From: an uncultured Clostridia bacterium
GTDB lineage: Bacteria; Bacillota; Clostridia; Christensenellales; Aristaeellaceae
Assembly (NCBI GenBank): GCA_934647165.1
Contig: CAKUFA010000003.1
Location: 1-64,000, forward strand
Reading direction: 5' to 3'
DNA length: 64,000 bases
Under the pieces are notes generated by a model that was not told the origin of the DNA, searched no databases, and worked only from the letters and a program-made list of their open reading frames with translations. Shown here piece after piece: positions 8,419 through 17,214 of this stretch. The position numbers and the translations under genes are program-made. Numbering within the stretch: the stretch's first letter is position 1; the number at the start of each line of letters is the position of its first letter.

Positions 8419-9594
8419 TTACTCGCGAATCAGCCCCTGGCGATACAGCATGCCGGTCTCCATGCCGGCGGGAAGTCCCCATAAATCCCATGCCAGGGAC
8501 TCGATGTCCAGCCATCGCGCATGGGGAAAGTCCGCAGTGCGGGTCAGCAGCGGTATGCGGCCTGTGCTCAAATGACTGAGCAGCTTTTCACTGCCGCGGC
8601 GGATGCCGAGAACCAAGGCGGCGGGGGGCAAAGGTGTTTCCTCCAGATCATTTTGTGTAATGCCAAGCAGCGCATGGGTGCACAGGCGGCTCAGGCGTGC
8701 ACGGGGATACCGCCGTGTTTTGGCGGCGCTCAGCAGACTTTCGCGGTCGCGGCAGATCCGTGCGGCGGCACGCAGGCGGTCTTCCAGCCCTTCGGAAAGC
8801 CCGGGAAGAGTCGCCCATGCGGCCTCATCCATGCTGTGCAGGCGATAAAGCAATGCCTGAGAAAGGGCGTTAGGAGCCTGTGCTCGCCCTGCGGCAGCTT
8901 CTGCCAGCAGCAGGGGAACGCAGGAGTCCGGCAGGGCTGCACAGGCATGCGGCCAGTCGCCGCGAAGCATCGCGCCGCGCACTGCTGTGGCGGAGGGAAG
9001 CGTATCAGCCAGGGCTGTGGCGTTGTAGGAACCTTCCCGCTGCACAGGGAAAACGTCCATGGAACTTTGCAGCCGCATCATAGCGCGCAGATAGCACACA
9101 GCGAGGGTGTTGTTGGGGCTTTGTAAAAGGCTTTCAAATTCCGGCAGGACAGCTGCCGATGCGCGGGAAACAGCGGCGGGATAGGGAAGCCCGGCAGCCA
9201 GGTGCGTTTTGATCTGTGCAGAAAATATTTCAGGTGGATGCTCCATCAGATGCGCAGCCTGCCGCAGACACGCTTTATCGGCAGTTTCTGCGCCAAAGGA
9301 AATGGCATCCACACCGAGACTGCTGAGCAGCGAAACACCGCCCAGCGCGAAGTGCTCCGCATCCCGCACACTCCATAGGCAGGGCAGGAGAATTACGGCA
9401 TCCGCCCCGGCGGAAAGGGCCATGCGTGCACGGACTCCGGGAGAGAGAAGCGCCGCATCGCCACGCTGAACAAAGCAGCCGGACATCACCGCAACCACCG
9501 CGTCTGCTCCGGCAAGGCGGCGCGCGGTTTGTAGGTGGTGGGCATGCCCGCGGTGGAAGGGATTATATTCCGCCACAACACCCACAACACGCAT
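8419..9594 (-). CDS. tmcAL: tRNA(Met) cytidine acetate ligase
   Basis: TmcAL (formerly YlbM, nucleotidyltransferase family) makes N4-acetylcytidine at the wobble position of elongator tRNA(Met) from acetate and ATP. The 391-residue protein opens with VVGVVAEYNPFHRGHAHHL, containing the H-x-G-H nucleotide-binding motif. It continues with the family patterns VMSGCFVQRGD, LPCLWSV, LQSPNNTLAVCYLRA, and ALLGI in the C-terminal half. The ATG at 9594 is preferred since AAAGGTGG sits at good spacing; upstream GTG codons overlap that site. It stands alone, convergent with carB-dapF and divergent from pduL. Use of acetate fits the acetate genes next door, but that neighbourhood may be chance. Confidence 0.93.
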   Translation of the reverse strand: MRVVGVVAEYNPFHRGHAHHLQTARRLAGADAVVAVMSGCFVQRGDAALLSPGVRARMALSAGADAVILLPCLWSVRDAEHFALGGVSLLSSLGVDAISFGAETADKACLRQAAHLMEHPPEIFSAQIKTHLAAGLPYPAAVSRASAAVLPEFESLLQSPNNTLAVCYLRAMMRLQSSMDVFPVQREGSYNATALADTLPSATAVRGAMLRGDWPHACAALPDSCVPLLLAEAAAGRAQAPNALSQALLYRLHSMDEAAWATLPGLSEGLEDRLRAAARICRDRESLLSAAKTRRYPRARLSRLCTHALLGITQNDLEETPLPPAALVLGIRRGSEKLLSHLSTGRIPLLTRTADFPHARWLDIESLAWDLWGLPAGMETGMLYRQGLIRE

Positions 9595-9655
9595 GCCGGT
9601 CACCACCTTTCAAAGACTCTTTTTTCGGATATTCCATTTTTCTTTGGCAAAACCC

Positions 9656-9684
9656 TTTCTTTTCCCAACAAAATCCTGTATAAT
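9656..9684 (+). promoter_or_regulatory. Candidate promoter for pduL
   Basis: A perfect TATAAT (9679-9684) lies about 75 nt upstream of pduL, but the -35 at 17-nt spacing (TTTCTT) is weak. Confidence 0.45.
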
Positions 9685-9759
9685 AGGGGATGATTCCACA
9701 GGTACGGATGACTTTTTTTGCCGTACGGAAAATGGAAGAAGATAAAGGAGTGTATCACG

Positions 9760-10329
9760 ATGGGTAAGGTATTGGTTGAGACCTCTGCACGCCACGTGCA
9801 TGTGACGCAGGAAGATTTGGAAACGCTGTTTGGCGCTGGATATCAGCTGACGGTGAAGAAGATGCTGTCCCAGCCCGGCCAGTTTGCCAGCAACGAGAAG
9901 GTGACCATCGTTGGCACCAAGGGTCAGTTGACCGCGTCCATCCTGGGTCCCGTGCGCAAGGCCAGCCAGGTGGAGGTGTCCCTGACGGACGCGCGCTCCA
10001 TCGGTGTGACTGCCCCCATTCGTGAGAGCGGCGATATTGCCGGCAGCGGCGCATGCAAGCTGGTTGGCCCCTGCGGTGAAGTGGAGCTGAAGGAAGGCGT
10101 GATTGCCGCCAAGCGCCACATTCACATGACTCCCGCCGATGCGGAAGCCTTCGGCGTGAAGGATAAGGATGAAGTGTCCGTGAAGGTGGAAACCAACGGC
10201 CGTAGCCTGACTTTCGGCGATGTGGTGGTTCGCGTGAGCGATAAGTTTGCCCTGGCCATGCACATTGACACCGACGAGTCTAACGCCGGCTGCGTTGCGC
10301 CTGGCACCATGGGTGAGGTAATCAAGTAA
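9760..10329 (+). CDS. pduL: PduL-type phosphate acyltransferase (phosphotransacetylase)
   Basis: PduL exchanges CoA and phosphate on short acyl groups, here probably acetyl-CoA to acetyl phosphate, which AckA converts to acetate and ATP. The 189-residue sequence shows the two-barrel family layout with metal-ligand motifs ARHVHVTQED near residue 12, AKRHIHMTPADA near residue 120 and LAMHIDTDE near the end. It is unrelated to the classical Pta enzyme. No N-terminal microcompartment-targeting extension is seen and no shell genes lie nearby, so a free cytosolic enzyme is likely. An aaaggag site precedes the ATG. ackA lies 1.5 kb downstream on the same strand after a terminator and one secreted-protein gene. 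Confidence 0.92.
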   Translation: MGKVLVETSARHVHVTQEDLETLFGAGYQLTVKKMLSQPGQFASNEKVTIVGTKGQLTASILGPVRKASQVEVSLTDARSIGVTAPIRESGDIAGSGACKLVGPCGEVELKEGVIAAKRHIHMTPADAEAFGVKDKDEVSVKVETNGRSLTFGDVVVRVSDKFALAMHIDTDESNAGCVAPGTMGEVIK

Positions 10330-10350
10330 GGCAAGTTGTTTCCTGCTGTG

Positions 10351-10401
10351 CCTGCCCGGCGGTTAAGCCGAAAAAGCGTCTGCCGGGCAGGTGCGTTTTT
10401 A
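10351..10401 (+). terminator. Rho-independent terminator after pduL
   Basis: CCTGCCCGGC pairs with GCCGGGCAGG, followed by TGCGTTTTT. Confidence 0.85.
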
Positions 10402-10437
10402 TCAGCACGGTGATGGATACCCCCGAAAGGAGATACC

Positions 10438-11862
10438 ATGATGAAAAAGCGCCTTGCACTGCTGATCGTCTGCATGCTGGCGTGTTGCATAACCTGCGCT
10501 GTGGGGGAAGCGATGCTTCCCTTTTATGAGTGCTACAACGTGTGCATAGGCAGCATTTCGGTGGATGTACCCAATACATGGGACGTATACGATGCTTCCG
10601 GAATCGCGGGAATATCAGGCATTTCCTTCAGCAGCCCGGATGGCGGCGTGATGCTTTGCGGCTATTTGCCGGCGGAAATGACCGCGGATGAAGCAAATGA
10701 TATGGTGGAGACGATGGGCAGTCTGCTGGCGGAGGGGCGCATGCTTTTTCGCACAGGAAAAGACACGCCGTCTGCGTCTATCCTGGAAAAAATGACGGTG
10801 GACGGTTTGCCTGCCTATCGCATGGACATGACCGGCCAGGGGTTTGAAACAGTCTACGTTCAGGATGGCGGCGACCTGTATTATTTCATGATGCTGACAG
10901 ACGGTGTGAGCGAAAACGTGCGGACGCAGATGACGCAGATGGTTTCTTCCTTCCACGTGCTGGGAGAGACGGAAACCGCGCCGGTTTGCCGGGAGGCAGA
11001 TTACCTGTGGGAAGAGCGCGGCGGCAATGCAGTGGTGACAGGCTACAAGGGCGGGGATGTACGCATTCGTGTGCCGGAAACCCTTGGCGGCATGCAGGTC
11101 ACTGAAGTGGGCGACGAAGCGTTCTATGAGACGCCCGTGCGCACGGTGATTCTGCCGGAAGGCATTGTGCACATCGGAAACACCGCGTTTTCCGGATGCA
11201 ATCAGCTGCGGGAAATGGCGCTTCCTGAGAGCCTGACAAGCATTGGCGCGGGTGCGTTTGAATCCTGCTATCACCTGCTGGAAATGTCCATACCGGATCA
11301 GGTAACAGAGCTGGGAGACGGCGCGTTCTGGGCTAATTTTTTCCTGTTGAGCGTGAAGCTTCCGGCATCGCTGCAAACCATTGGTGAGGCCGCGTTTGCG
11401 GCATGCGTCAACTTGGAGCAGATGAGTTTGCCGGATGAAAACACGGCGTTTATGCTGCGGGATGACGGCAAAGTGCTTTTCAGCCGGGATGGCAAGCGTC
11501 TCTACGTCTATGCCGCATGGCAGGAACGGGAACAGTATACGGTGCCTGACGGCGTGGAGACGGTGGAACCGTTCTCCTTCCAAACTAATCCGTACTTGGT
11601 GGAAGTATCGTTGCCGGACAGCTGCAAAAGCCTGGGCGCGATGGCATTTCAGGGGCTGACGGAGCTCAAACGCCTGAATGTTCCCACCGGACTTGAAAAC
11701 CTGGGCGTGATGGACGGAAAAGTGAGCAGCGGCAGTTTGGGCACAGAGGGCATAACCATATGCGGTGCTGCCGGTTCAAGCGCAGAGCGCTACGCCGAAA
11801 AGTTCGGCTATCCTTTTGAAACCACGGAGGGTTCCTCCGAAAAACATATGCAAGGAGTTTGA
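10438..11862 (+). CDS. Secreted leucine-rich repeat (BspA/LRR_5-type) protein
   Basis: The 474-residue product starts with a classical export signal (MMKKRLALLIVCMLACC), possibly a weak lipobox at the cysteines. Residues about 30-180 form an alpha/beta domain of unknown function. From about 185 on there are repeated BspA-type leucine-rich units such as VGDEAFYETPVRTVILPEG, IGNTAFSGCNQLREMALPE, IGAGAFESCYHLLEMSIPD and IGEAAFAACVNLEQMSLPD. Such repeats usually mediate protein or surface contacts in gut bacteria. An aaaggag site precedes the start. It ends 3 nt before ackA, so the two are almost certainly cotranscribed although no functional link is obvious. Confidence 0.82.
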   Translation: MMKKRLALLIVCMLACCITCAVGEAMLPFYECYNVCIGSISVDVPNTWDVYDASGIAGISGISFSSPDGGVMLCGYLPAEMTADEANDMVETMGSLLAEGRMLFRTGKDTPSASILEKMTVDGLPAYRMDMTGQGFETVYVQDGGDLYYFMMLTDGVSENVRTQMTQMVSSFHVLGETETAPVCREADYLWEERGGNAVVTGYKGGDVRIRVPETLGGMQVTEVGDEAFYETPVRTVILPEGIVHIGNTAFSGCNQLREMALPESLTSIGAGAFESCYHLLEMSIPDQVTELGDGAFWANFFLLSVKLPASLQTIGEAAFAACVNLEQMSLPDENTAFMLRDDGKVLFSRDGKRLYVYAAWQEREQYTVPDGVETVEPFSFQTNPYLVEVSLPDSCKSLGAMAFQGLTELKRLNVPTGLENLGVMDGKVSSGSLGTEGITICGAAGSSAERYAEKFGYPFETTEGSSEKHMQGV

Positions 11863-11865
11863 ACG

Positions 11866-13092
11866 ATGAAGATTCTGGTTGTGAATGCCGGTTCCTCTTC
11901 TCTGAAGTATCAGCTGTTTGACATGGACGGCGAGAAGGTGCTGGCCAAGGGTCAGGTGGAACGCATTGGCATCAAGGAAGACAAGGACAAGGGAACCCAG
12001 GGCGGCCACCTGAAGCAGACGGTGGACGACAAGGTAATCGACAAAAACGAGTATGTCGCAAACCACGTGCAGGCCACGGAAATGATGCTTTCCGCGCTTC
12101 AGGATCCGGAAAACGGCGCGATCAAGTCCACTAGCGAAATCGGCGCGGTGGGACATCGCGTGCTGCATGGCGGCAAGAAGTTCTCCGCGTCTGTGGTCAT
12201 CAATGAAGACGTGAAGGAAGCCATCCGCGAGTGCATCCCGCTGGGCCCGCTGCACAACCCTGCCAACCTCATGGGCATTGAAGCCTGCGAAAAGGTGATG
12301 CCCTCCACGCCTCAGGTGGCGGTGTTCGACACGGCTTTCCATCAGACTATGCCGCCCAAAGCCTATATGTACGGCGTTCCAAAAAAGTATGAAACCGAGA
12401 TGGGCGTTCGCCGTTATGGCTTCCATGGCACCAGCCACCGCTATGTGTCCAAGCGTGTGTGCGAATTCCTTGGCATAAATCCCGTTGGCAAGCGCGTGAT
12501 CGTGTGCCACTTGGGCAACGGTTCCAGCCTGAGCGCCGTGGTGGATGGCAAGTGCGTGGATACCTCCATGGGTCTGACGCCTCTGGAGGGCGTCATTATG
12601 GGTACCCGCTCCGGCAGCTGCGATCCGGCGGTGGTGCAGTTCATCGCCAATCGTGAAAAGCGGACCGTGGATGACGTGCTCAACATGATGAACAAGCAGT
12701 CCGGCTTGCTGGGCATCGGCGGCCGCAGCGACATGCGTGACATTGACAAGGCGGCGGATGAGGGCGATCAGGATGCTATCCTGGCGCGCGATATGCTGAT
12801 TTACGGCATCCGCAAGTACATCGGTGCTTACACTGCCGCCATGAACGGCGTGGATATCATTGTGTTCACAGCTGGCATTGGTGAAAACAACGTGGCGCTG
12901 CGTAAGCGCGTGATGGAAGGCTTTGAATTCATCGGTGCAAAGCTGGATGACGCCAAGAACGAAGCGTGCGCGTATCCGCATGTGACGGAATCCGTCATTT
13001 CTGCTGACGACAGCAAGGTGACCATTGCCGTAATCCCCACCAATGAAGAAATTGCCATTGCCCGCGATACGCTGGAGCTGGTCACGAAGTAA
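11866..13092 (+). CDS. ackA: Acetate kinase
   Basis: AckA converts acetyl phosphate and ADP to acetate and ATP, the energy-yielding step of acetate fermentation. The 408-residue sequence carries the ASKHA-fold signatures MKILVVNAGSSSLKYQLF, GHRVLHGG, FDTAFHQTMP, RRYGFHGTSHRYV, CHLGNGSSLSAV, GTRSGSCDP and TAGIGEN. Length is typical. The start codon follows the preceding leucine-rich-repeat gene by 3 nt, with ggagtt as ribosome site inside that gene's end. With PduL upstream it completes an acetyl-CoA to acetate route. Confidence 0.97.
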   Translation: MKILVVNAGSSSLKYQLFDMDGEKVLAKGQVERIGIKEDKDKGTQGGHLKQTVDDKVIDKNEYVANHVQATEMMLSALQDPENGAIKSTSEIGAVGHRVLHGGKKFSASVVINEDVKEAIRECIPLGPLHNPANLMGIEACEKVMPSTPQVAVFDTAFHQTMPPKAYMYGVPKKYETEMGVRRYGFHGTSHRYVSKRVCEFLGINPVGKRVIVCHLGNGSSLSAVVDGKCVDTSMGLTPLEGVIMGTRSGSCDPAVVQFIANREKRTVDDVLNMMNKQSGLLGIGGRSDMRDIDKAADEGDQDAILARDMLIYGIRKYIGAYTAAMNGVDIIVFTAGIGENNVALRKRVMEGFEFIGAKLDDAKNEACAYPHVTESVISADDSKVTIAVIPTNEEIAIARDTLELVTK

Positions 13093-13138
13093 TTATCCTT
13101 TTGCGGTAAGGAAATACACGCAAACGGGGAAAATCTTG

Positions 13139-13167
13139 TTGACAAACGGATGAAAAGAACCTATAAT
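13139..13167 (+). promoter_or_regulatory. Sigma-A promoter for yceD-rpmF
   Basis: TTGACA and TATAAT, both perfect, are separated by exactly 17 nt; the start codon of yceD lies 28 nt beyond the -10. Confidence 0.9.
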
Positions 13168-13195
13168 AGCAGTTGGTCATATTTGAGGTGAGTGC

Positions 13196-13690
13196 ATGAA
13201 GCTGGACGTTTCCCAGGCGCTGAAGAACCCCGGGCAGGAGTACCTTTTCCATGGTGAGCAGGCCATTGCTTCCCAGGAGATTGGCGGCGACATCGTCACG
13301 TTTGACGATGCTACGCTGGAGGGCACCTACTTTGCATCGGAAGATGGCAGCGTGCTGGTCGATGGCAAGCTGAAGACAGTGGCTCACGCTCATTGCGCCA
13401 ATTGTCTGGAGCCTGCCAGCGCAGACATTCAAGCCACGTTCCGGGAAACCTTTCTGCGGAACGGCGACCCGGAAGATGATGAAAACTTCGCTTATACGGG
13501 GTTCAGCATCGGGTTTGAAAAGCTGGCCATGTCTTACGCGGTGCTCGCCCTGCCGATGCGGTTCCTCTGCAGGGAGGACTGTCCCGGCTTGGTCGGGTTC
13601 GCAGACAACGACTTTTGCCAGAAGGAATTGCAGAACGAGCATCCTTTTGCGGCATTGCAGCAACTGCTGACAAAGGATGAGGAGGTGTAA
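13196..13690 (+). CDS. yceD: YceD family (DUF177) protein
   Basis: This 164-residue protein has the DUF177/YceD layout: a beta-rich N-terminal half, the central C-x-x-C-type segment AHAHCANCLEPASADI, and a second cysteine pair region LCREDCPGLV followed by the DNDFC motif. YceD is nearly always encoded directly before rpmF, as here (2-nt gap), and has been linked to ribosomal RNA metabolism, but its biochemical role is not established. A gaggtg site precedes the ATG and a near-perfect promoter lies just upstream. Confidence 0.88.
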   Translation: MKLDVSQALKNPGQEYLFHGEQAIASQEIGGDIVTFDDATLEGTYFASEDGSVLVDGKLKTVAHAHCANCLEPASADIQATFRETFLRNGDPEDDENFAYTGFSIGFEKLAMSYAVLALPMRFLCREDCPGLVGFADNDFCQKELQNEHPFAALQQLLTKDEEV

Positions 13691-13692
13691 AC

Positions 13693-13887
13693 ATGGCTCT
13701 TCCGAAGGGAAAAATCTCCAAGGCTCGCAAGCACAGCCGTCGCGCGAACTGGAAGCTGAGCTTGCCCGGCATCGTTGAATGCCCCCAGTGCCACCAGATG
13801 AAGCTGGCCCACCATGTGTGCAAGCACTGCGGCTACTACAATGGCGTGCAGGTTGTGAAGATGGACGAGGACAAGAAGAACGCGTAA
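13693..13887 (+). CDS. rpmF: 50S ribosomal protein L32
   Basis: The 64-residue product matches L32: MALPKGKISKARKHSRRANW, then a zinc ribbon with CPQC and CKHC pairs, and YYNGVQV near the end. Four cysteines are kept, so this is the zinc-binding (C+) form. It follows yceD by 2 nt and is ended by a short strong terminator. Confidence 0.97.
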   Translation: MALPKGKISKARKHSRRANWKLSLPGIVECPQCHQMKLAHHVCKHCGYYNGVQVVKMDEDKKNA

Positions 13888-13911
13888 TAGCGTTAGTGTG
13901 TCCTCGCAATG

Positions 13912-13936
13912 AAAAAGTGGCTTCGGCCACTTTTTC
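13912..13936 (+). terminator. Rho-independent terminator after rpmF
   Basis: AAAAAGTGGC-TTCG-GCCACTTTTT forms a perfect stem with a stable tetraloop. Confidence 0.92.
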
Positions 13937-13955
13937 GGTTCAACAAAAATGAAAA

Positions 13956-14250
13956 TTCCATCGGGAAGGCGAAAATATGCTTTCCCATAGGCTCGCAAAG
14001 GAAAGAGGAGTACCCCGCACGCACGGGCAGAGAGGGCGATTCATAGGCTGAAAGATCGCCTCCGATGGAATCGGGAGAAGGTCGCTTTCACAGAGCTCCG
14101 GGTGAAGATGGGAGAAAATTTACTCCCAGCTTAGCCTGGCGCGGTGGCACCCGTTATCGTGCATATGAGGCAGCGAATCTTTCGTTTGCGAATGTAAGGT
14201 GGTACCACGGAGCAGCTCCGTCCTTCGGGATGGGCTGCTTTTTCTTTTTT
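13956..14250 (+). promoter_or_regulatory. T-box riboswitch, valine type by context
   Basis: The stretch before valS is a T-box leader that senses uncharged tRNA and blocks termination. ATTCCATCGG (13956-13965) pairs perfectly with CCGATGGAAT (14062-14071), closing Stem I. AGAGAG and a GGCGAT/ATCGCC hairpin lie inside. The T-box sequence AAGGTGGTACCACGG is at 14196-14210. The competing terminator is GCAGCTCCGTCC / GGGATGGGCTGC at 14212-14238 plus a long T-run. A second, similar core (GCGGTGGCACCC at 14141-14152) lies just upstream. I did not assign the specifier codon; valine is taken from the gene controlled. Confidence 0.9.
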
Positions 14251-14266
14251 GCAGGAGGAAGCCGGC

Positions 14267-14470
14267 ATGACCTATTGGGAAGGTGTGCTTTCCCGGCTTG
14301 ATGTGCCGGGGCTTGTACTGTTGCTTTTGGGCGCGGTAGTTGGCTATGGTTCCAAGCCTATCATGGAAAAGGTTTTCCATCGCCAGGGACAAAAGGGACA
14401 ACCGGTGTTTAAAGCGGCAGGGTGTGCGCTGGCGTTGCTGGGCGCACTGCTGTTGTTGGACATATTGTGA
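14267..14470 (+). CDS. Small two-helix membrane protein between T-box and valS
   Basis: This 67-residue ORF begins right after the T-box terminator with a strong aggagga site. It has two hydrophobic segments (about residues 10-25 and 48-67) separated by a basic loop containing K-P-I-M-E-K-V-F. I do not recognise the family. It ends 17 nt before valS, so read-through of the T-box must transcribe both genes. The position and ribosome site argue that it is translated. Confidence 0.65.
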   Translation: MTYWEGVLSRLDVPGLVLLLLGAVVGYGSKPIMEKVFHRQGQKGQPVFKAAGCALALLGALLLLDIL

Positions 14471-14487
14471 CAGAAAGGGGTATGAGC

Positions 14488-17214
14488 ATGGAAAAGAAAA
14501 TGACCGGTGCGGATATGGAAACTAAGTTCAATCCGCAGGCCATTGAAGGCGAACTGTATAAGGCATGGGAAGAAAGCGGCGCGTTTGTTGCACACCGTGA
14601 GGAGGGCAAAAAACCCTTCACCATTGTGATGCCGCCGCCCAACATTACCGGTCAGCTGCACATGGGTCATGCGATGGACTGCACCTTGCAGGACGCTGCT
14701 ATTCGCTATCATCGTATGAAGGGCGACCCTACCCTGTGGCTGCCCGGCACCGACCATGCGGCCATTGCGACCGAGGTTAAGATTGTGGAGGCCATGCGCA
14801 AGGAAGGGCTGACCAAGGAAGGTATCGGCCGTGAAGCCTTCCTGGAGCGTGCATGGGCGTGGAAAGAGCAATACGGCAATCGCATCACCCAGCAGCAACG
14901 CCGCATGGGTGCAAGCTGCGACTGGAGCCGTGAACGCTTTACCATGGACGAAGGGTGCAGCCGCGCGGTGCGCGAGGTGTTTTGCCGTCTGTATGAGAAG
15001 GGCTTGATTTACCGCGGAAGCCGCCTGGTGAACTGGTGTCCTTGCTGCAATACCTCCATTTCCGATGCGGAGGTAGAGTATGAAGAAAAAGACGGCAACT
15101 TCTGGCATCTTCTCTACCCCGTGAAGGAGACGGGCGAAATGCTGGAGCTGGCCACCACCCGGCCTGAAACCATGCTGGGCGACACCGCGGTTGCCATCAA
15201 TGAAGCGGATCCTCGCTATGCACATTTGCACGGCTGCCATGTGCTGCTGCCGCTGACGAACCGGGAAATTCCTATCGTGTGCGACGAGCATGCAGACATG
15301 ACCAAGGGTACCGGTGTGGTAAAAATTACTCCGGCCCATGACCCCAACGACTATGAAGTGGGGCAGCGCCACAACTTACCAATCATCCGCGTGTTCACTT
15401 ATGACGGCCACATGACCGGCGCGGCTGACAAAGCCGAGAACGATGAGCTTTTCGCCAGCGGCAAGGCCACGGTGAATGAGCCACGTGTGCTGGATTGCGG
15501 TAAGTATGCCGGCATGACCACCGCGCAGGCACTCAAGGCCATTGTGGCGGACTTGACCGAAGGCGGTTATCTAAAGAGTGTGGAACCGCTGAAGCATGAA
15601 GTGGGCACCTGCTATCGTTGCCACACCACAGTGGAACCCATGGTGTCCAAGCAGTGGTTTGTGGATATGAAGCCCTTGGCTAAGCCTGCCATTGATTGCG
15701 TGAAGGATGGTCGCATTGAGTTTGTGCCCGACCGCTTTGCGAAAACCTACCTCAACTGGATGGAAAATATCCGTGACTGGTGCATCAGCCGCAAGCTGTG
15801 GTGGGGGCACCGCATTCCGGCGTGGTATTGCGATGATTGCGGAGAGATGAGCGTTTCCCGCACAGATCTCACGTGCTGCCCCAAGTGCGGCGGAACGCAC
15901 ATTCATCAGGATGAGGAAGTGCTGGACACCTGGTTCTCCAGTGCGCTGTGGCCTTTCTCTACGCTGGGTTGGCCGGATGAAACGGAAGACCTGAAGTATT
16001 TCTATCCCACCAGCATGCTGGTCACCGGTTATGATATCATCTTCTTCTGGGTGGCGCGCATGATCTTCTCTGGCATGGAGCAAATGGGCGATGTGCCGTT
16101 CAAAACAGTGCTGATCCATGGCCTTGTGCGTGATGAGCAGGGCCGCAAAATGTCCAAATCCCTTGGCAATGGCGTGGATCCGCTGGAGGTCATTGACCAG
16201 TACGGCGCGGACGCGCTGCGCTTCTCCCTGCTGCTGGGCGTGAGCCCCGGAAACGATACCCGTTATATTGAAAGCAAGGTGGAGGCGGCACGCAACTTTG
16301 CCAACAAGGTGTGGAATGCATCCCGCTTTGTGCTGATGAATGTGGATGCGCGCCATGAGATTGATCCTGCGCTGCTGACGCTTGCGGATCAGTGGATCCT
16401 CACGCGTTTCCAGGATGCAGTGCGTGATATTTCTGCCCATAATGAGGAAGGCGATTTCGGCCTGTCTGCAAACCGAATTTATGACTTTGCATGGAGCGAG
16501 TTCTGCGATTGGTATATTGAGCTGGCCAAGTCGCGCCTGACGGGCGAGGATGAGGCGGCCAAGCACAATGTGCAGGCGGTGCTGTTGTATGTGCTGGAAG
16601 GTTTGCTGAAGCTTTTGCATCCTTTCATGCCTTTCCTCACAGAGCAGGTGTATAAGTATCTCCCGGGTACGGAAGGCTTCCTGATGCTTTCTAAGTGGCC
16701 GGAAGTGAAAGAAGCCTATGATTTTCCGGCAGAGGAAGCAAAGATGCAGGGCGTGATGGAGATGATCCGCACGATCCGCAATCTGCGCAGCGAAATGAAC
16801 GTGGCTGCCGGTAAGCGTACCCGTGTGATGCTGCTGCCCAGCGAAGGCTGGCAGGAAACCTTGCAGGGTGCGGCGGTGTATTTCGGCCGCCTTGCATGGG
16901 CGTCCAGCGTGGAGCTGATTGCCGGCCGTGATGATGTGAAGGAAAAGACCGTCAGCGCTGTGACGACAGCGGGCGAGTTGTTCATTCCCCTGGGCGATTT
17001 GGTGGACTTTGAAAAAGAGATTGCCCGCCTGAACAAGGAGCTGGACGGCCTGAACAAGGAAATTGCCCGTGCCGAGGGCAAGCTGAACAATCAGGGCTTT
17101 GTGAGCAAGGCACCCGCCGCGTTGGTGCAGCAGGAAAAGGAAAAGCTGGACACCAACCGCCAAAAGGCCGCTGCACTGGAAAGCCGCATTGCCGAATTGA
17201 AGGAAAGCCTATGA
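14488..17214 (+). CDS. valS: Valyl-tRNA synthetase
   Basis: ValS charges tRNA(Val). The 908-residue class Ia enzyme shows the HIGH motif in PPPNITGQLHMGHAM, the editing domain (TTRPETMLGDTAVA, GTGVVKITPAHDPNDYEVG), a zinc-type insert (WYCDDCGEMSV, CCPKCGG), KMSKS in GRKMSKSLGNG, the anticodon-binding domain, and the C-terminal coiled arm (EIARLNKELDGLNKEIARAE) typical of ValS. The ATG at 14488 lies 7 nt after gaaagggg; an ATG at 14482 is too close to that site. It is controlled by the T-box leader upstream and overlaps folC by 4 nt. Confidence 0.97.
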   Translation: MEKKMTGADMETKFNPQAIEGELYKAWEESGAFVAHREEGKKPFTIVMPPPNITGQLHMGHAMDCTLQDAAIRYHRMKGDPTLWLPGTDHAAIATEVKIVEAMRKEGLTKEGIGREAFLERAWAWKEQYGNRITQQQRRMGASCDWSRERFTMDEGCSRAVREVFCRLYEKGLIYRGSRLVNWCPCCNTSISDAEVEYEEKDGNFWHLLYPVKETGEMLELATTRPETMLGDTAVAINEADPRYAHLHGCHVLLPLTNREIPIVCDEHADMTKGTGVVKITPAHDPNDYEVGQRHNLPIIRVFTYDGHMTGAADKAENDELFASGKATVNEPRVLDCGKYAGMTTAQALKAIVADLTEGGYLKSVEPLKHEVGTCYRCHTTVEPMVSKQWFVDMKPLAKPAIDCVKDGRIEFVPDRFAKTYLNWMENIRDWCISRKLWWGHRIPAWYCDDCGEMSVSRTDLTCCPKCGGTHIHQDEEVLDTWFSSALWPFSTLGWPDETEDLKYFYPTSMLVTGYDIIFFWVARMIFSGMEQMGDVPFKTVLIHGLVRDEQGRKMSKSLGNGVDPLEVIDQYGADALRFSLLLGVSPGNDTRYIESKVEAARNFANKVWNASRFVLMNVDARHEIDPALLTLADQWILTRFQDAVRDISAHNEEGDFGLSANRIYDFAWSEFCDWYIELAKSRLTGEDEAAKHNVQAVLLYVLEGLLKLLHPFMPFLTEQVYKYLPGTEGFLMLSKWPEVKEAYDFPAEEAKMQGVMEMIRTIRNLRSEMNVAAGKRTRVMLLPSEGWQETLQGAAVYFGRLAWASSVELIAGRDDVKEKTVSAVTTAGELFIPLGDLVDFEKEIARLNKELDGLNKEIARAEGKLNNQGFVSKAPAALVQQEKEKLDTNRQKAAALESRIAELKESL

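Noticed and set aside
9760..13092. Bacterial microcompartment locus because of PduL
   Set aside because: No shell proteins, no targeting extension on PduL and no diol or ethanolamine genes are present; a plain acetate pathway is simpler.
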